24,064 nt of DNA, taken from positions 1 to 24,064 of IMG/VR virus record IMGVR_UViG_3300021960_000497; one strand, written 5' to 3'. The notes below the pieces were generated by a model. The model ran no database searches, was not told the origin of the DNA, and saw only the letters and a program-made list of their open reading frames with translations. Every line of letters begins with the position of its first letter. Positions within the stretch are counted from its first letter, which is position 1. The position numbers were made by a program, and so were the translations under genes. The DNA comes from a virus. Positions 1-9,071 of this stretch are shown in pieces.

Positions 1-105
1 CGACATATACCAATGTACAGATTGATACGTTAAAACTGTAACAGCTAACATCATTAAACGAGGCATAATTTGCCACTGTAAAATTCGTTCCATTGCTATT
101 GTCAT
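1..105 (-). CDS. 5' part of a small membrane protein (runs off window)
   Basis: Thirty-five codons are present before the window edge, starting at an ATG whose first base is 105. The reading begins MTIAMERILQWQIMPRLMML and continues AVTVLTYQSVHWYMS. An AGGA-type ribosome binding site (AAAGGAAAAAATAA) lies just upstream, after the poly-A tract that follows the stop of the giant tail protein, so the start is well supported; Met5 is an alternative. After a short basic amphipathic head there is one hydrophobic stretch (about residues 14-33) that could span the membrane. Short proteins of this look at the end of phage tail modules are often holin-like or of unknown function. The visible part is too short to decide, so I call only a membrane protein. 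Confidence 0.7.
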   Translation of the reverse strand, partial: MTIAMERILQWQIMPRLMMLAVTVLTYQSVHWYMS

Positions 106-124
106 TTATTTTTCCTTTTTTTTT

Positions 125-3100
125 TTAATCTGATCCAACTATAGTAAACATTATAGTATGAGGGCTAACTAAATTGTTGTCGGTCGGGTCAGTTACAGCG
201 ACTGAAAAACCTGTTGAAGTTTTTGAATATAAGTCACAAGTTGTACCATTACCAGCACTGACAGCAGTTGAAGACCCTGCGCCATAAGTTACACCATAAT
301 TAGAATTTGGCATTGCATTTGAAAAAGTAACTACAAAAATTCCGTTTACTATTTTGTAAACACTCGCAATATTACCAGAATCTCTTATTGTAGCGGTTGA
401 ACTATTACTACCACTACCATTAAAATTAACAAATGCTTTTACACCAAATGGCTTTAAATCCATCTTTTTAAGTGTATCAGTTTCAACGGAATAAGTGGCA
501 TAGCCACCACCTCCGCGTCCACCGTTACCACGGCTCCCAGTACCTCCAGCGCCTCCTGCAGCTAAACTAAATGATATTGTAAAAGGACCAGCATAAGATG
601 TTAAATCATGAGTAAAAACACCAGATTGACCTGCGTTACCGCCTCCGCCACCTTTTCGAGAACTAGTCCAAGCAGAAGCATCTCGACCACCGCCGCCACC
701 GCCTCCAGCACCTTTAGAACCAGTTCCACCTGCGCCATAATTACCACCTCCAGAACCACCTATACCAAATTGAGAATTTTCACCAGCATCTCCATCTGTT
801 TTAGCAGCTCCAAAACCTGTACCTGCAGCACCGCTTGATACAGTGTTAGTAAATATTGCGGATCCGTTATTATAGATTGTGTAAGAGCTAGAACCACCTG
901 AAGCTGCACCTGTTTGTTGACTGTCAGCTGCAGCACCGCCACCGCCTGAACCAACTATTGATAAAGTTATAGATTTACTACCAATACCTGTGCTAGAGTT
1001 ATAACTACCTATTCCTGCTGCACTAACATTTAAAACACTAGTTCCTGTATTTTCGTGACTATTTTGAAAAGAAGTATTTGTAGTACCAAGGTAAATATCA
1101 GGATTTATAAGCTTTGTTTCTGACTCTGTAAATTTAACTCCATGAGTATTGCTTGAACCTGCACCACCAGTAGATACAATTGCAAAGTCATGATTAACTC
1201 CATTAGAATTAGTTTGAGGGTTTCCAACGAAAATACCATTAATAGCATCATCGTCAGGAGTACCTTTATTTACCCTCCATGCACCCCCATCTTCTAACGC
1301 AACAGAATTATTTATTTGTAATCTGTCAACATTAATTTTAACAGCATTTACCTTAGTAAGAAAAGCTTCTTCGCTTATTAAATCATGAGCAAAAAGAGGA
1401 GTATCAATTCCTCCAATTTCTGCTGAATGATTAGACCAAGTTGAATTAGCAGCATCCCAAGACCTATAACTATAATTATTAGAGTTATCGACTCCATTTG
1501 CATTAGTCTGTTGAAATTTTGCCCATACTGCTGATCTAACAGGTATATTTGACATTGCACCTAATTGCGAGTTAGCCTGTAAAAATGCATCAGTTAAATT
1601 AGCATTGTTAACTGTATAGTTGCGAACATGAGTAGTAATAGTAAGGTTGCTATTGTTAGCAATTGCAAATGTACCTTGACTTTGTACTAGTGTTACATTT
1701 AAAAATACAGGCGCTGGGGTAGTATTAACAGAATCAATATAGTAAAGACCAAAATTACTACTACTAATTTCTACTAAAATAAAATCTCCCGCAACTAATG
1801 CATCAAGTTGAGTTGCGTAATTAGTTCCATTAACATCAGTTCTTTGTATTAAAAGCGCCTCTGCATCTGCCCAGCTTCCATTTTGAGGAACTCTATCATA
1901 ATATGACCCACCTGACTTTCTTAAGTACATTCCTGCGCCACTGGGGTCGTTAGCATTGCTTGTGCTTTCAGGAACAACAGTATAAGTACCTGTAATTGTT
2001 ATATTAGGATCAGTAAATACTTTGTAAGGAACAGCAGGACCACCCCAAGAGCTAGATTTGTCTACTCCGGTATACACACTAGACTTTATATAATCCGCAT
2101 CGTTATTATTTTTTGGATTAGTATCAATAAATATTTCTGCACCATTTATAGTAACAATAGTTCCATCTGCACCTTGTTCGCCATCTGCCCCCTTGGGGTT
2201 CCAGCCAACCGCATATGAACCTAAATTGATTTCTCCACCATATTCCTCAACAGAAACTTCAAACTCAATCATACCAAATGCTTCAGTGGGTGTTGAAGTA
2301 ATCTTAGCTATTAGCCAGCTATCACCTTGCGAGAAGGTTAGAAGGCTACCTACTGGACGAGCCGTTAGGTCATTTAGATAATCTGTACCAGCATTTGAGT
2401 TTTTATACATTCTGATGTGGGTAAGATTGGAAGACCAAGCACCACCCGTTTGGGCATAATAGGTGTCGAATGTTGCTTCGTAAAACAAGAATACTGCTTC
2501 ACCCGTACTACTAGCGTCAGGAGATGTGTCTGTGCCAAAAGTCCAGTTATCACTTTGTATGGTTGTAGGGATGCCTTGAGCACCTTGAGCACCTTGAGTA
2601 CCTACTCTTGAAAGGCTTAATGATTGAACTTTAGTATAAGTTTCATTACCATTATTTGCTTCATTTCTAATTGTTATAGTATAAGTTATAACTAATGAAT
2701 CACTAGAAGATGTCCATGAAGAATGATCTCCAAATGTAAATGTATTATTGCTTGTAGAAGATGATCCTACTGTTATTCCCGTAACACTTGAAGTTACTTT
2801 AAACTCATTTGCAGCATCAACTGTGCCTGTTGTAGCAGTGAGTGCTGTACTGCCTCTAAACAGTTCAAAACTAGTTCCTGATCCTGTATATACAATATTA
2901 TTTGTTCCAGTATTTTCAGCAGGGAATACATGAGCTTCGTTAGACATAATAATATTAACTATGTTATCTGCAGCAGCTCCAGTTGCGCCATTTGATGCTG
3001 TTCTTAATTGTATAATATCTATAGAGTCAGTTGCAACTACAGTATTAGTATCTGCTGATTCATACACTTCAACAAGATAAGTACTTTTTGTAGTTGAACT

Positions 3101-6100
3101 TATCGTATTAGGTAAATTTATTCCGCTTCCATTTGTAGATAAACTTAAAGTACTAGTAGAAGATATATTACTAGCATTACTACCATCCTTTTTAAAAATA
3201 AATTTAGGATTATTAAAGTTTTGAGCACTAGCTGTAAGACCTACAGAAGTTGGAGATGGACTTGCACCGCTAGTATTGTATATAACAGAGTAGTCATCAG
3301 CCACTAGATTTACTGTTTTAGCTGCCGTTCCAGTAGCGCCAACATTACCTTGCTTAGATTTACTAAAAGATTGAGTTTTAGTATAAGTCTCATCACCGTC
3401 ATTAGCTTCGTTTCTAACTGTAATAGTATAAGTTATTGATCCTTGGTCTGCACTCATTGCTGTGTGATCTGCAAAGGTTACTGTATTACCAGAGGCACTA
3501 GGTGAACTACTTGTTGCTAACGTCATATTTGTAGCATTAGCAGATACTTTAAATTCATTTGCTCCTAAAGCTTGTTGTGCAGTTTTGGTAGTTGCAGTTA
3601 GTGCTGTAGCACCTCTAAATATTTCAATTCCAGTGCCTGAACCTGCAAAGCTAGTAACTGTTCCTGCGTTATTTGCAGCAAAAACATGAGCCTCGTTAGT
3701 CATAATAATTGTAACTATGTTGTCTGCATCTTCACCGTTAGTACCATTAGTTCCATTTGTACCGTTAGTTCCATTTGTACCGTTGGAAGCTGTTTTAAGA
3801 GATACTATATCTATAGAGTCTGTAGCTTCAACACTACCTCCACTTTCTTTAACTTCAACTAAATATGTATTTTTAGTATTAACACTTATAGTACTGGCTA
3901 TACTATTTGTTCCAGTATTTGCTGTTGAAAGTCCAAGAGTATTTCCGCTTGCAAATGTAGTAGCTCCCGTTCCATTCTTTTTAAATGAAAATTCAGGATT
4001 AGTAAACCCTTGAGAAGAAGCTGTTAGCGTTGCTGTAGTTGCAGGGCTAGTTGAAATATTTCCACTAGCATCATAAATTAACGAATAATCATCAGAAGTA
4101 AGATTAACAGTCTTAGCATTAGTGCCTGAAGCTCCTGGATTTCCATCAGCACCTGCTTTAGACTTGCTTAAAGATTGACTTTTAACGTAAGTTTCGTTAC
4201 CGTTATTAACCTCATTTCTAACTGTAATAGTATATGGTAATACAATAACATCAACACTAGATGACATATTTGAATGATCAGCAAATACAAATTGGTTACT
4301 ACTAACAGAACCAGCGCCTTCGGTTATGTTTGCATTATTAGCTACAGTAACTTTAAATTGATTTTGTCCTACTGTTCCTGTGGTCGGAGTTAGTTGAGTA
4401 GAACCTCTAAATAATTCAAATAAAGTTCCAGAGCCAGTATGACTACTTACTACACCTGCACTACTAGCTGGAAGAACATGCGCTTCATTAGACATTACAA
4501 TATTAACAATATTTGCAGCATCAGCACCATCATTACCATCAGCACCATCACTACCATCATTACCGTTATTACCATCACTACCATCACTACCATCAGCGCC
4601 GTTTGTACCGTTAGTGCCATCTGTAGCTGTTTTTATAGCAAGTAAAGTTATTGAATCATTAGCTACTTCGGTAGAAGTGTCTGCAGCTTCTACAGTAGAA
4701 ACATTAAAAGTAAAGGTAGTATTAGCAGAAATATTACTAGGCAATGTAAAGGTTGCAGTATTTCCTGTTTTATAGCTTGTTTCATCTGTAAAAGCAGTAC
4801 CGCCTCCTGTAAACTTAAATCTAGTCGAATTAAAATTTTGAGCATTAGCTGTTAAAGTTATAGAAGAAGGTGAGGGGGTAGCGCCACTAGTATTGTAAAT
4901 TATAGAGTAATTACTAGATGTTAAGTTAACAACTTTAGCATTAGATCCTGTGCCATCTACTCCATCTTCACCTACGAATTTTTTAAACTCTAATGTTTGC
5001 GTTGAAGCTCTAATAGGTAAATCATTAGAAGTTAAATCTTCTCCGTTGTTAATAAAGAAAGCAACAAATTGATTATTTCCAACCGTTAAACTTTGATTGT
5101 TACTAGCTTGAGTTGCAGTATCAGCATAAATAGGTTCTACTTTGCCAACTGTAATAAGATTAAGACCTTGAGTAATATGTACTCTTTCAGATCTTAACCC
5201 TGTAATATTCTTAGATCTTACAGAGAATTGATATGTTCCTGTTTTAAAACCTATAAGATCAAACTCTGTAGTTGTGCTAGTACCTATACTTCTATAATTA
5301 CTATAAGTAGTATCACCATTACTATCTGTTCCGGTTGCGGTTCTAACTTCTATTATATACTCAATTACTGAAGCATCATTTGCTGCAGTCCAAGTAAGTT
5401 TACCTGAAGAAGTACCTGATATATTAGCCGTACTATTATAAGCTAGGCTAGTAGGAGGAGCTACTACAAAATCAAAGTCTGGTTTAACAATGTAGTCTAA
5501 ATCATTAGGAACATTCCAAGCTAATACACTAAAGTCAAATTTATAAGCAGAAATTTCTACTGAAAAATCATTAAGAACTTTTATAGATTCTACTCGATAT
5601 GCCTCGTTACTTATACTCATTGTAGGTATATTAACTTTAATAAGATCTCCAGGTTCTACTGTAAGTCCTTCTTTATTAACACTAAAATTTAATATATAAA
5701 GCGCTCTAGATTTTCTTACTTGTTGTTCTGCTAATGCTTGTGCATGATATTTACTAGTAACTCCATCACCTTGCAAAGAAGTTGTTAGCGGTTGATTATT
5801 ATCTTCTGTTAAATAAGTTTGGTGTATAGAACTGTTTGTAGGAGGCCAAGTAAAAGTATCATCTTTAAAATTTTCAAACTCATTATCAAAGCTAACTGTT
5901 ATTTGATTAAATCTTTCTTGAGCTTTTGGAAATGCTAATTTAACAGAATCACGTACTATATTATCTTCATTAAAAGTTTGAGTAACTAAAGTATCTTGCT
6001 GAGCCTGTGTTTGAGGATAAGATAAAATAAGCTTATACTTACCTTGAGGAGTCCAAACAAGATCAGACAATCCCATTGTATTAAGAATACGCTCAATATT

Positions 6101-7180
6101 ATTTCGAATAGTTTCTTCGGTGCTTAAAGTAATATTACACTCATAAAGAGGAATAGTAGCTGTAGCAGGTGCAGTAGTTAATGTATAAGCTGCTGTTATA
6201 TTTTCACCCGAACCTGACTGAGTTTGAGTGTATAATGTATCAGCAGTTTCATCATAATACAAATAACCAGCCATATAAGGTTCAATGTTTGTACTAGGAA
6301 AATCAGATAAAGATGTATAAGAAAATATAGGCTTTACATCATTAACTTCCCCGCCAATAGTAGCGCCTGTTAAAACAGGAGTCTCACAAATATCTGCTGC
6401 ATTATAAAAAGATTCTAAGTCTACATCAGTAGCAGCTAATCCTCTTCCAAAATTACTATTTAATAAATAGTCTAACAAACACAAAGCAGGGTTATTAGAA
6501 TAAGTATAACTTGAACTTAAAGAATAAGTGTAATTAGGACTTGAGCCACTACGAGTAATAGCTCGTACTTTTCTTCCTTTAACAATATAACCCATAGAGG
6601 GAATGCCGCTGTATTGAGGTTCTTCTCTATTTAATTTAAAAAAGTTATTAACGTAAGCACAGCCAGTAAATTTATTTGTAGAAGGAAATCCAAAACCAGT
6701 TGCAGAAGCGTCTGCTGTTCCACCATCTGTGTGTATTAAAAATCTATGATTAAAAGAAGATTTGTTTTCTTTCATTTCTTTAGTATAGCCGCGATAATCA
6801 ACATCATTAACTAAAATATGTTTTATACCTTCAATACCACCATGGCATAAGGCTGTTTGAACGGCAAGAAATTCGTTTTTAGAACCTAGTTGTTGTCCAC
6901 TACCAAAATCAGTAGCTAATACTTGATCAGCATTTTCAGTAACAGAAGGATAACTTGAGTTTACTTTATAGCTACAATGAATCCCTCCTATTCTTTGTTT
7001 TCCATAAACAATAGGCAATGGTGCAGAAGTTCCAGATACAGTAAACTTTTGCCCTTTTCGGGCATCAGCTGCTGCATCCATTTTCTTTTTCATTTTTTCT
7101 GTTTGTTTTTGTTGATACGCCATGGAAGCAGCAGTTAAAGCCATTTGTATCATTTGTAATGTAAATGGATCTAATCCCAT
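125..7180 (-). CDS. Giant tail-tip (lambda J-like) host-contact protein
   Basis: About 2351 aa. I prefer the ATG at 7180 over the in-frame GTG at 7195: the ATG overlaps the previous stop as TAATG and has GGGGGAAAG upstream. Residues 1-560 look like a J-type tail-tip hub, including a PGDLIKV motif near 507. A fibronectin-III-like domain follows (about 570-690). Three tandem pairs of modules then run from about 744 to 1524: module A contains VNLTSxDYSxIY and module B contains NIVxIxMxNEAHV, separated by collagen-like Gly-X-Y linkers. A long C-terminal part includes a Gly-rich segment (about 2076-2232). The last 115 residues (VNFNGSGSNSS...IRDSGN) match the three small tip proteins at 9783-11690. 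It should sit at the tail end and touch the host surface. It is about twice the length of lambda J (near 1130 aa) because of the inserted modules. Tail-tip identity is fairly sure; receptor binding is inference. Confidence 0.8.
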   Translation of the reverse strand: MGLDPFTLQMIQMALTAASMAYQQKQTEKMKKKMDAAADARKGQKFTVSGTSAPLPIVYGKQRIGGIHCSYKVNSSYPSVTENADQVLATDFGSGQQLGSKNEFLAVQTALCHGGIEGIKHILVNDVDYRGYTKEMKENKSSFNHRFLIHTDGGTADASATGFGFPSTNKFTGCAYVNNFFKLNREEPQYSGIPSMGYIVKGRKVRAITRSGSSPNYTYSLSSSYTYSNNPALCLLDYLLNSNFGRGLAATDVDLESFYNAADICETPVLTGATIGGEVNDVKPIFSYTSLSDFPSTNIEPYMAGYLYYDETADTLYTQTQSGSGENITAAYTLTTAPATATIPLYECNITLSTEETIRNNIERILNTMGLSDLVWTPQGKYKLILSYPQTQAQQDTLVTQTFNEDNIVRDSVKLAFPKAQERFNQITVSFDNEFENFKDDTFTWPPTNSSIHQTYLTEDNNQPLTTSLQGDGVTSKYHAQALAEQQVRKSRALYILNFSVNKEGLTVEPGDLIKVNIPTMSISNEAYRVESIKVLNDFSVEISAYKFDFSVLAWNVPNDLDYIVKPDFDFVVAPPTSLAYNSTANISGTSSGKLTWTAANDASVIEYIIEVRTATGTDSNGDTTYSNYRSIGTSTTTEFDLIGFKTGTYQFSVRSKNITGLRSERVHITQGLNLITVGKVEPIYADTATQASNNQSLTVGNNQFVAFFINNGEDLTSNDLPIRASTQTLEFKKFVGEDGVDGTGSNAKVVNLTSSNYSIIYNTSGATPSPSSITLTANAQNFNSTRFKFTGGGTAFTDETSYKTGNTATFTLPSNISANTTFTFNVSTVEAADTSTEVANDSITLLAIKTATDGTNGTNGADGSDGSDGNNGNDGSDGADGNDGADAANIVNIVMSNEAHVLPASSAGVVSSHTGSGTLFELFRGSTQLTPTTGTVGQNQFKVTVANNANITEGAGSVSSNQFVFADHSNMSSSVDVIVLPYTITVRNEVNNGNETYVKSQSLSKSKAGADGNPGASGTNAKTVNLTSDDYSLIYDASGNISTSPATTATLTASSQGFTNPEFSFKKNGTGATTFASGNTLGLSTANTGTNSIASTISVNTKNTYLVEVKESGGSVEATDSIDIVSLKTASNGTNGTNGTNGTNGTNGEDADNIVTIIMTNEAHVFAANNAGTVTSFAGSGTGIEIFRGATALTATTKTAQQALGANEFKVSANATNMTLATSSSPSASGNTVTFADHTAMSADQGSITYTITVRNEANDGDETYTKTQSFSKSKQGNVGATGTAAKTVNLVADDYSVIYNTSGASPSPTSVGLTASAQNFNNPKFIFKKDGSNASNISSTSTLSLSTNGSGINLPNTISSTTKSTYLVEVYESADTNTVVATDSIDIIQLRTASNGATGAAADNIVNIIMSNEAHVFPAENTGTNNIVYTGSGTSFELFRGSTALTATTGTVDAANEFKVTSSVTGITVGSSSTSNNTFTFGDHSSWTSSSDSLVITYTITIRNEANNGNETYTKVQSLSLSRVGTQGAQGAQGIPTTIQSDNWTFGTDTSPDASSTGEAVFLFYEATFDTYYAQTGGAWSSNLTHIRMYKNSNAGTDYLNDLTARPVGSLLTFSQGDSWLIAKITSTPTEAFGMIEFEVSVEEYGGEINLGSYAVGWNPKGADGEQGADGTIVTINGAEIFIDTNPKNNNDADYIKSSVYTGVDKSSSWGGPAVPYKVFTDPNITITGTYTVVPESTSNANDPSGAGMYLRKSGGSYYDRVPQNGSWADAEALLIQRTDVNGTNYATQLDALVAGDFILVEISSSNFGLYYIDSVNTTPAPVFLNVTLVQSQGTFAIANNSNLTITTHVRNYTVNNANLTDAFLQANSQLGAMSNIPVRSAVWAKFQQTNANGVDNSNNYSYRSWDAANSTWSNHSAEIGGIDTPLFAHDLISEEAFLTKVNAVKINVDRLQINNSVALEDGGAWRVNKGTPDDDAINGIFVGNPQTNSNGVNHDFAIVSTGGAGSSNTHGVKFTESETKLINPDIYLGTTNTSFQNSHENTGTSVLNVSAAGIGSYNSSTGIGSKSITLSIVGSGGGGAAADSQQTGAASGGSSSYTIYNNGSAIFTNTVSSGAAGTGFGAAKTDGDAGENSQFGIGGSGGGNYGAGGTGSKGAGGGGGGGRDASAWTSSRKGGGGGNAGQSGVFTHDLTSYAGPFTISFSLAAGGAGGTGSRGNGGRGGGGYATYSVETDTLKKMDLKPFGVKAFVNFNGSGSNSSTATIRDSGNIASVYKIVNGIFVVTFSNAMPNSNYGVTYGAGSSTAVSAGNGTTCDLYSKTSTGFSVAVTDPTDNNLVSPHTIMFTIVGSD
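2610..4950 (-). repeat. Three tandem A-B Ig-like module pairs inside the J-like gene
   Basis: Module A (VNLTSSNYSIIYNTSG and relatives) begins near 4950, 4125 and 3330. Module B (NIVNIVMSNEAHV and relatives) begins near 4520, 3735 and 2980. Each B ends with a conserved YTITVRNExNxGxETYxKxQS stretch. The period is about 265-275 residues. The repeats differ at many residues, so they are old protein-level duplications and not exact DNA copies. They probably form a string of beta-sandwich domains that lengthens the tail tip. Confidence 0.75.
4515..4640 (-). repeat. Collagen-like Gly-X-Y coding microrepeat
   Basis: On the plus strand this tract reads as repeated ACCATCA/ACCATCACT units and encodes a run of G-T-N, G-A-D, G-S-D and G-N-D triplets. 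A second tract of N-G-T triplets is at about 3730-3795 and contains two near-identical copies of an 18-bp unit. Shorter G-A-Q triplets are at about 2575-2610. Collagen-like triplets are common trimerising shaft segments in phage fibres. Confidence 0.75.
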
Positions 7181-7917
7181 TATACTTTCCCCCACTTAAG
7201 ATTAATCTCACTGTCTTCGTAAAGACTATCAAAAGATGTATCTGAGGCATCTAATTGATCCATGCCATCTTTAGAAACCATTTTTACATTAACTTGATCT
7301 AAATCTGCCATTGGCGAAGTTCCTTCAATTACAGCTAATTTAGTATCCCAGTTATTTTCGATAGAAGGTCCATCAACAAAGCCTGAATACAAATTAATTA
7401 TATCTTCTGTAGCAATTAAAGGTTGATCATTAGCAGGGTTAATAATTCCCACTTTAACTCTTATAGGCGCACCAATAACACCCGCTTTAAAATGAGCAGC
7501 AAATTGATCTGAAATATCAGTAATAACTATTTTATAGGCTTCTCTGTCTAAAACAGAAGAAAAATTAGGAGCTTCAAATTCAAATAATCCACCATCGGCT
7601 ATATAAGTATTACTATCCCAAGTAATATTCCTATTATAGCTTGTAAAGTAATAATTAGTTGTTGAATAACCATCTGTTGTATAGTTTATATTAGTACTCC
7701 AATTTGAAGAACTTCCACTAGGTGTACTATTACTATTATTTGAAGTTGCAATGTATTTTACTTCATTAAGTACTACTATGTCTCCGGTAATATAATTTGT
7801 ACTACTAGACCATGTAGTAGGCGTTTTATAATATTTAAATTCTAATTCAATTAAAAAGAAATACTTAAATCGCTCCGCATTAATTGCAGTTTGAACTGCT
7901 GAACTAAACTCTCTCAT
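7180..7917 (-). CDS. Tail-tip associated protein (DUF2163-like)
   Basis: 245 aa, starting at ATG 7917, which overlaps the previous stop as TAATG. The N-terminus (REFSSAVQTAINAERFKYFFLIELEF) and the end (DxxDTSFDSLYEDSEINLKWGK) resemble the DUF2163-type tail proteins of marine and alphaproteobacterial siphoviruses and gene transfer agents. Those begin with a similar helix and end with a D-x-G-F-x-Y ... W-G-K motif. The middle contains the usual beta-rich core (TDISDQFAAHFKAGVIGAP, then LYSGFVDG). It lies directly before the J-like gene, as its relatives do, and probably forms part of the tail-tip complex joining the tube to the J-like protein. A Ser/Thr/Asn-rich insertion at about residues 35-100 is unusual. 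Family placement is from memory of motifs. Confidence 0.65.
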   Translation of the reverse strand: MREFSSAVQTAINAERFKYFFLIELEFKYYKTPTTWSSSTNYITGDIVVLNEVKYIATSNNSNSTPSGSSSNWSTNINYTTDGYSTTNYYFTSYNRNITWDSNTYIADGGLFEFEAPNFSSVLDREAYKIVITDISDQFAAHFKAGVIGAPIRVKVGIINPANDQPLIATEDIINLYSGFVDGPSIENNWDTKLAVIEGTSPMADLDQVNVKMVSKDGMDQLDASDTSFDSLYEDSEINLKWGKV

Positions 7918-8528
7918 TATAACGCCTCAATTAAATTAATTGTACCAATGTTAGAAAGAATACCGTCCGTATAAGTAATTCCCATTTGATTATCAATGCT
8001 TTTAAAATAACTTATAACACAGCTATCACCTGTTAATAGGTTAGTACCATTAGGAACAGCAGAAACTAAATTAGGATAAATATTTAAAGTTCTACTAGTT
8101 GTAGTTCCGGTAAGAGTAAGCTCATTAGTAGTAATATATACCTTTGAGTGATTAGCAAATTTAATAAAGCTACCTTTTGGTAATATGCCTTCTTGAGAAG
8201 AACTATTATTAATTGATATTGAAGAAACACCTGCCGCTGCTGTGGAACCTACATTAGTACTAGAAAGAGTATTTGTATTTCCTTCCTTAATTAATTGAGG
8301 CATAATCATAGTATCAGATGTATCAAAGTTAACTATAGTACTTAAAAATAATTCTGCCGCTTTATCTTCATTTGATAAAGCATTAAAGCTTAATTCCCAC
8401 CGTTGATGGTCTTGAGAAGCTCTTTGAGTCTTTAATGAGACTGTTGTCATGTCAAAGTAGGGTTCATTTGACGATATTGTAATGGGCGCAAGTATTTCAG
8501 CACCTTGATAAAAATAAGTTTTTGCCAT
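7917..8528 (-). CDS. Tail component, probable distal tail/tip protein
   Basis: 203 aa, with ATG at 8528 behind a clear AAGGAAATAAAAAA ribosome binding site. Residues 20-60 (EPYFDMTTVSLKTQRASQDHQ followed by RWELSFNAL) resemble a segment seen in small tail proteins encoded next to DUF2163-like genes in marine phages. The remainder is beta-rich with many Ser, Thr and Asn and no membrane segment. Its place between the peptidase-like gene and the DUF2163-like gene, with one-base stop/start overlap to the latter, argues for a tail-tip subunit made in fixed ratio with its neighbours. I cannot name a precise function. Confidence 0.55.
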   Translation of the reverse strand: MAKTYFYQGAEILAPITISSNEPYFDMTTVSLKTQRASQDHQRWELSFNALSNEDKAAELFLSTIVNFDTSDTMIMPQLIKEGNTNTLSSTNVGSTAAAGVSSISINNSSSQEGILPKGSFIKFANHSKVYITTNELTLTGTTTSRTLNIYPNLVSAVPNGTNLLTGDSCVISYFKSIDNQMGITYTDGILSNIGTINLIEAL

Positions 8529-8532
8529 TTTT

Positions 8533-8970
8533 TTATTTCCTTGGTCTAGCTAATTCTAAGTGTCTTTCTAAGAATAGTACTTGTCTATCTTCACGTACAC
8601 CTAAATTGTCTTCACGAGTAAGATGCCAAAAGCCATCCCCCGCAATCATTGCCGACCCTTTTTCAAAAGCAATATCACCTAGCTTGGGTCTTCTACTAGG
8701 GATGTATTCATAGCCACAATATTCGGCATAAGTTTTTAGAGTATATCCACTCTTTAATAGTTGATGAAGCCATTCTCTTGATGACTTCCAACGGGCAGTA
8801 AATAAGCCTCTAGCCTTACTTGTTCCTCTAAGTTCTAAGTCGTACTCAGCAAATAAAGCGAAACAATCATTTACACCTCTTGTATATTCTTTGCAAGCAT
8901 TAGTTAACTGATTTATAGTATCAGTAGCCCGTTGCAAGGCTGTTAACATTTCTTCGTCTGTATAATACAT
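8533..8970 (-). CDS. NlpC/P60-like (DUF6950-type) tail protein
   Basis: 145 aa. The sequence R-G-V-N-D-C (Cys36) resembles the nucleophile motif of NlpC/P60-type cysteine peptidases. A later GDIAFEKG...GDGFWHL segment (residues 98-117, His116) matches the G-D-[IV] ... G-x-x-W pattern of the DUF6950/NlpC-like tail proteins. Such proteins sit in the tail-tip cluster of siphoviruses (compare the peptidase part of lambda gpK) and are thought to cut or bind peptidoglycan during DNA entry. The gene is in the expected place, before the tail-tip proteins. The normal NlpC glycine motif before the Cys is only partly kept, so activity is uncertain. The leader contains hairpins that overlap the likely ribosome binding site (see 8979-9063). 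Confidence 0.55.
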   Translation of the reverse strand: MYYTDEEMLTALQRATDTINQLTNACKEYTRGVNDCFALFAEYDLELRGTSKARGLFTARWKSSREWLHQLLKSGYTLKTYAEYCGYEYIPSRRPKLGDIAFEKGSAMIAGDGFWHLTREDNLGVREDRQVLFLERHLELARPRK

Positions 8971-8978
8971 CTTACTAT

Positions 8979-9063
8979 CTCTCTGCTACAGAGTGCTGCA
9001 GAGAGCAACGATAAAGCTTATTAGATAATTACCCCTATACACAAGCCTTAATGCTACTCTCTG
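8979..9063 (-). promoter_or_regulatory. Three-arm leader hairpins before the 145-aa gene
   Basis: On the minus strand three complementary arms occur in order: CAGAGAG (9063-9057), CTCTCTGC (9005-8998) and GCAGAGAG (8986-8979). Arms 2 and 3 form a perfect 8-bp stem with an 11-base loop. Arms 1 and 2 can pair over 7 bp instead. Arm 3 contains the only purine-rich, Shine-Dalgarno-like stretch (AGAGAG), 8 bases from the ATG at 8970. Pairing 2-3 would hide it and pairing 1-2 would free it. This is a structural reading only, with no T-run to support a terminator. Confidence 0.35.
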
Positions 9064-9071
9064 TGTCTCTT

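Noticed and set aside
106-127. Eleven-base T tract as a terminator or slippage site after the J-like gene
   Set aside because: No hairpin precedes it in the direction of transcription, and it lies after the stop codon, so slippage would not alter the protein; it leads straight into the next ribosome binding site.
7181-7195. GTG start five codons upstream for the J-like gene
   Set aside because: It lies inside the previous gene without its own ribosome binding site, whereas the ATG at 7180 has one and forms a TAATG junction like its neighbour.
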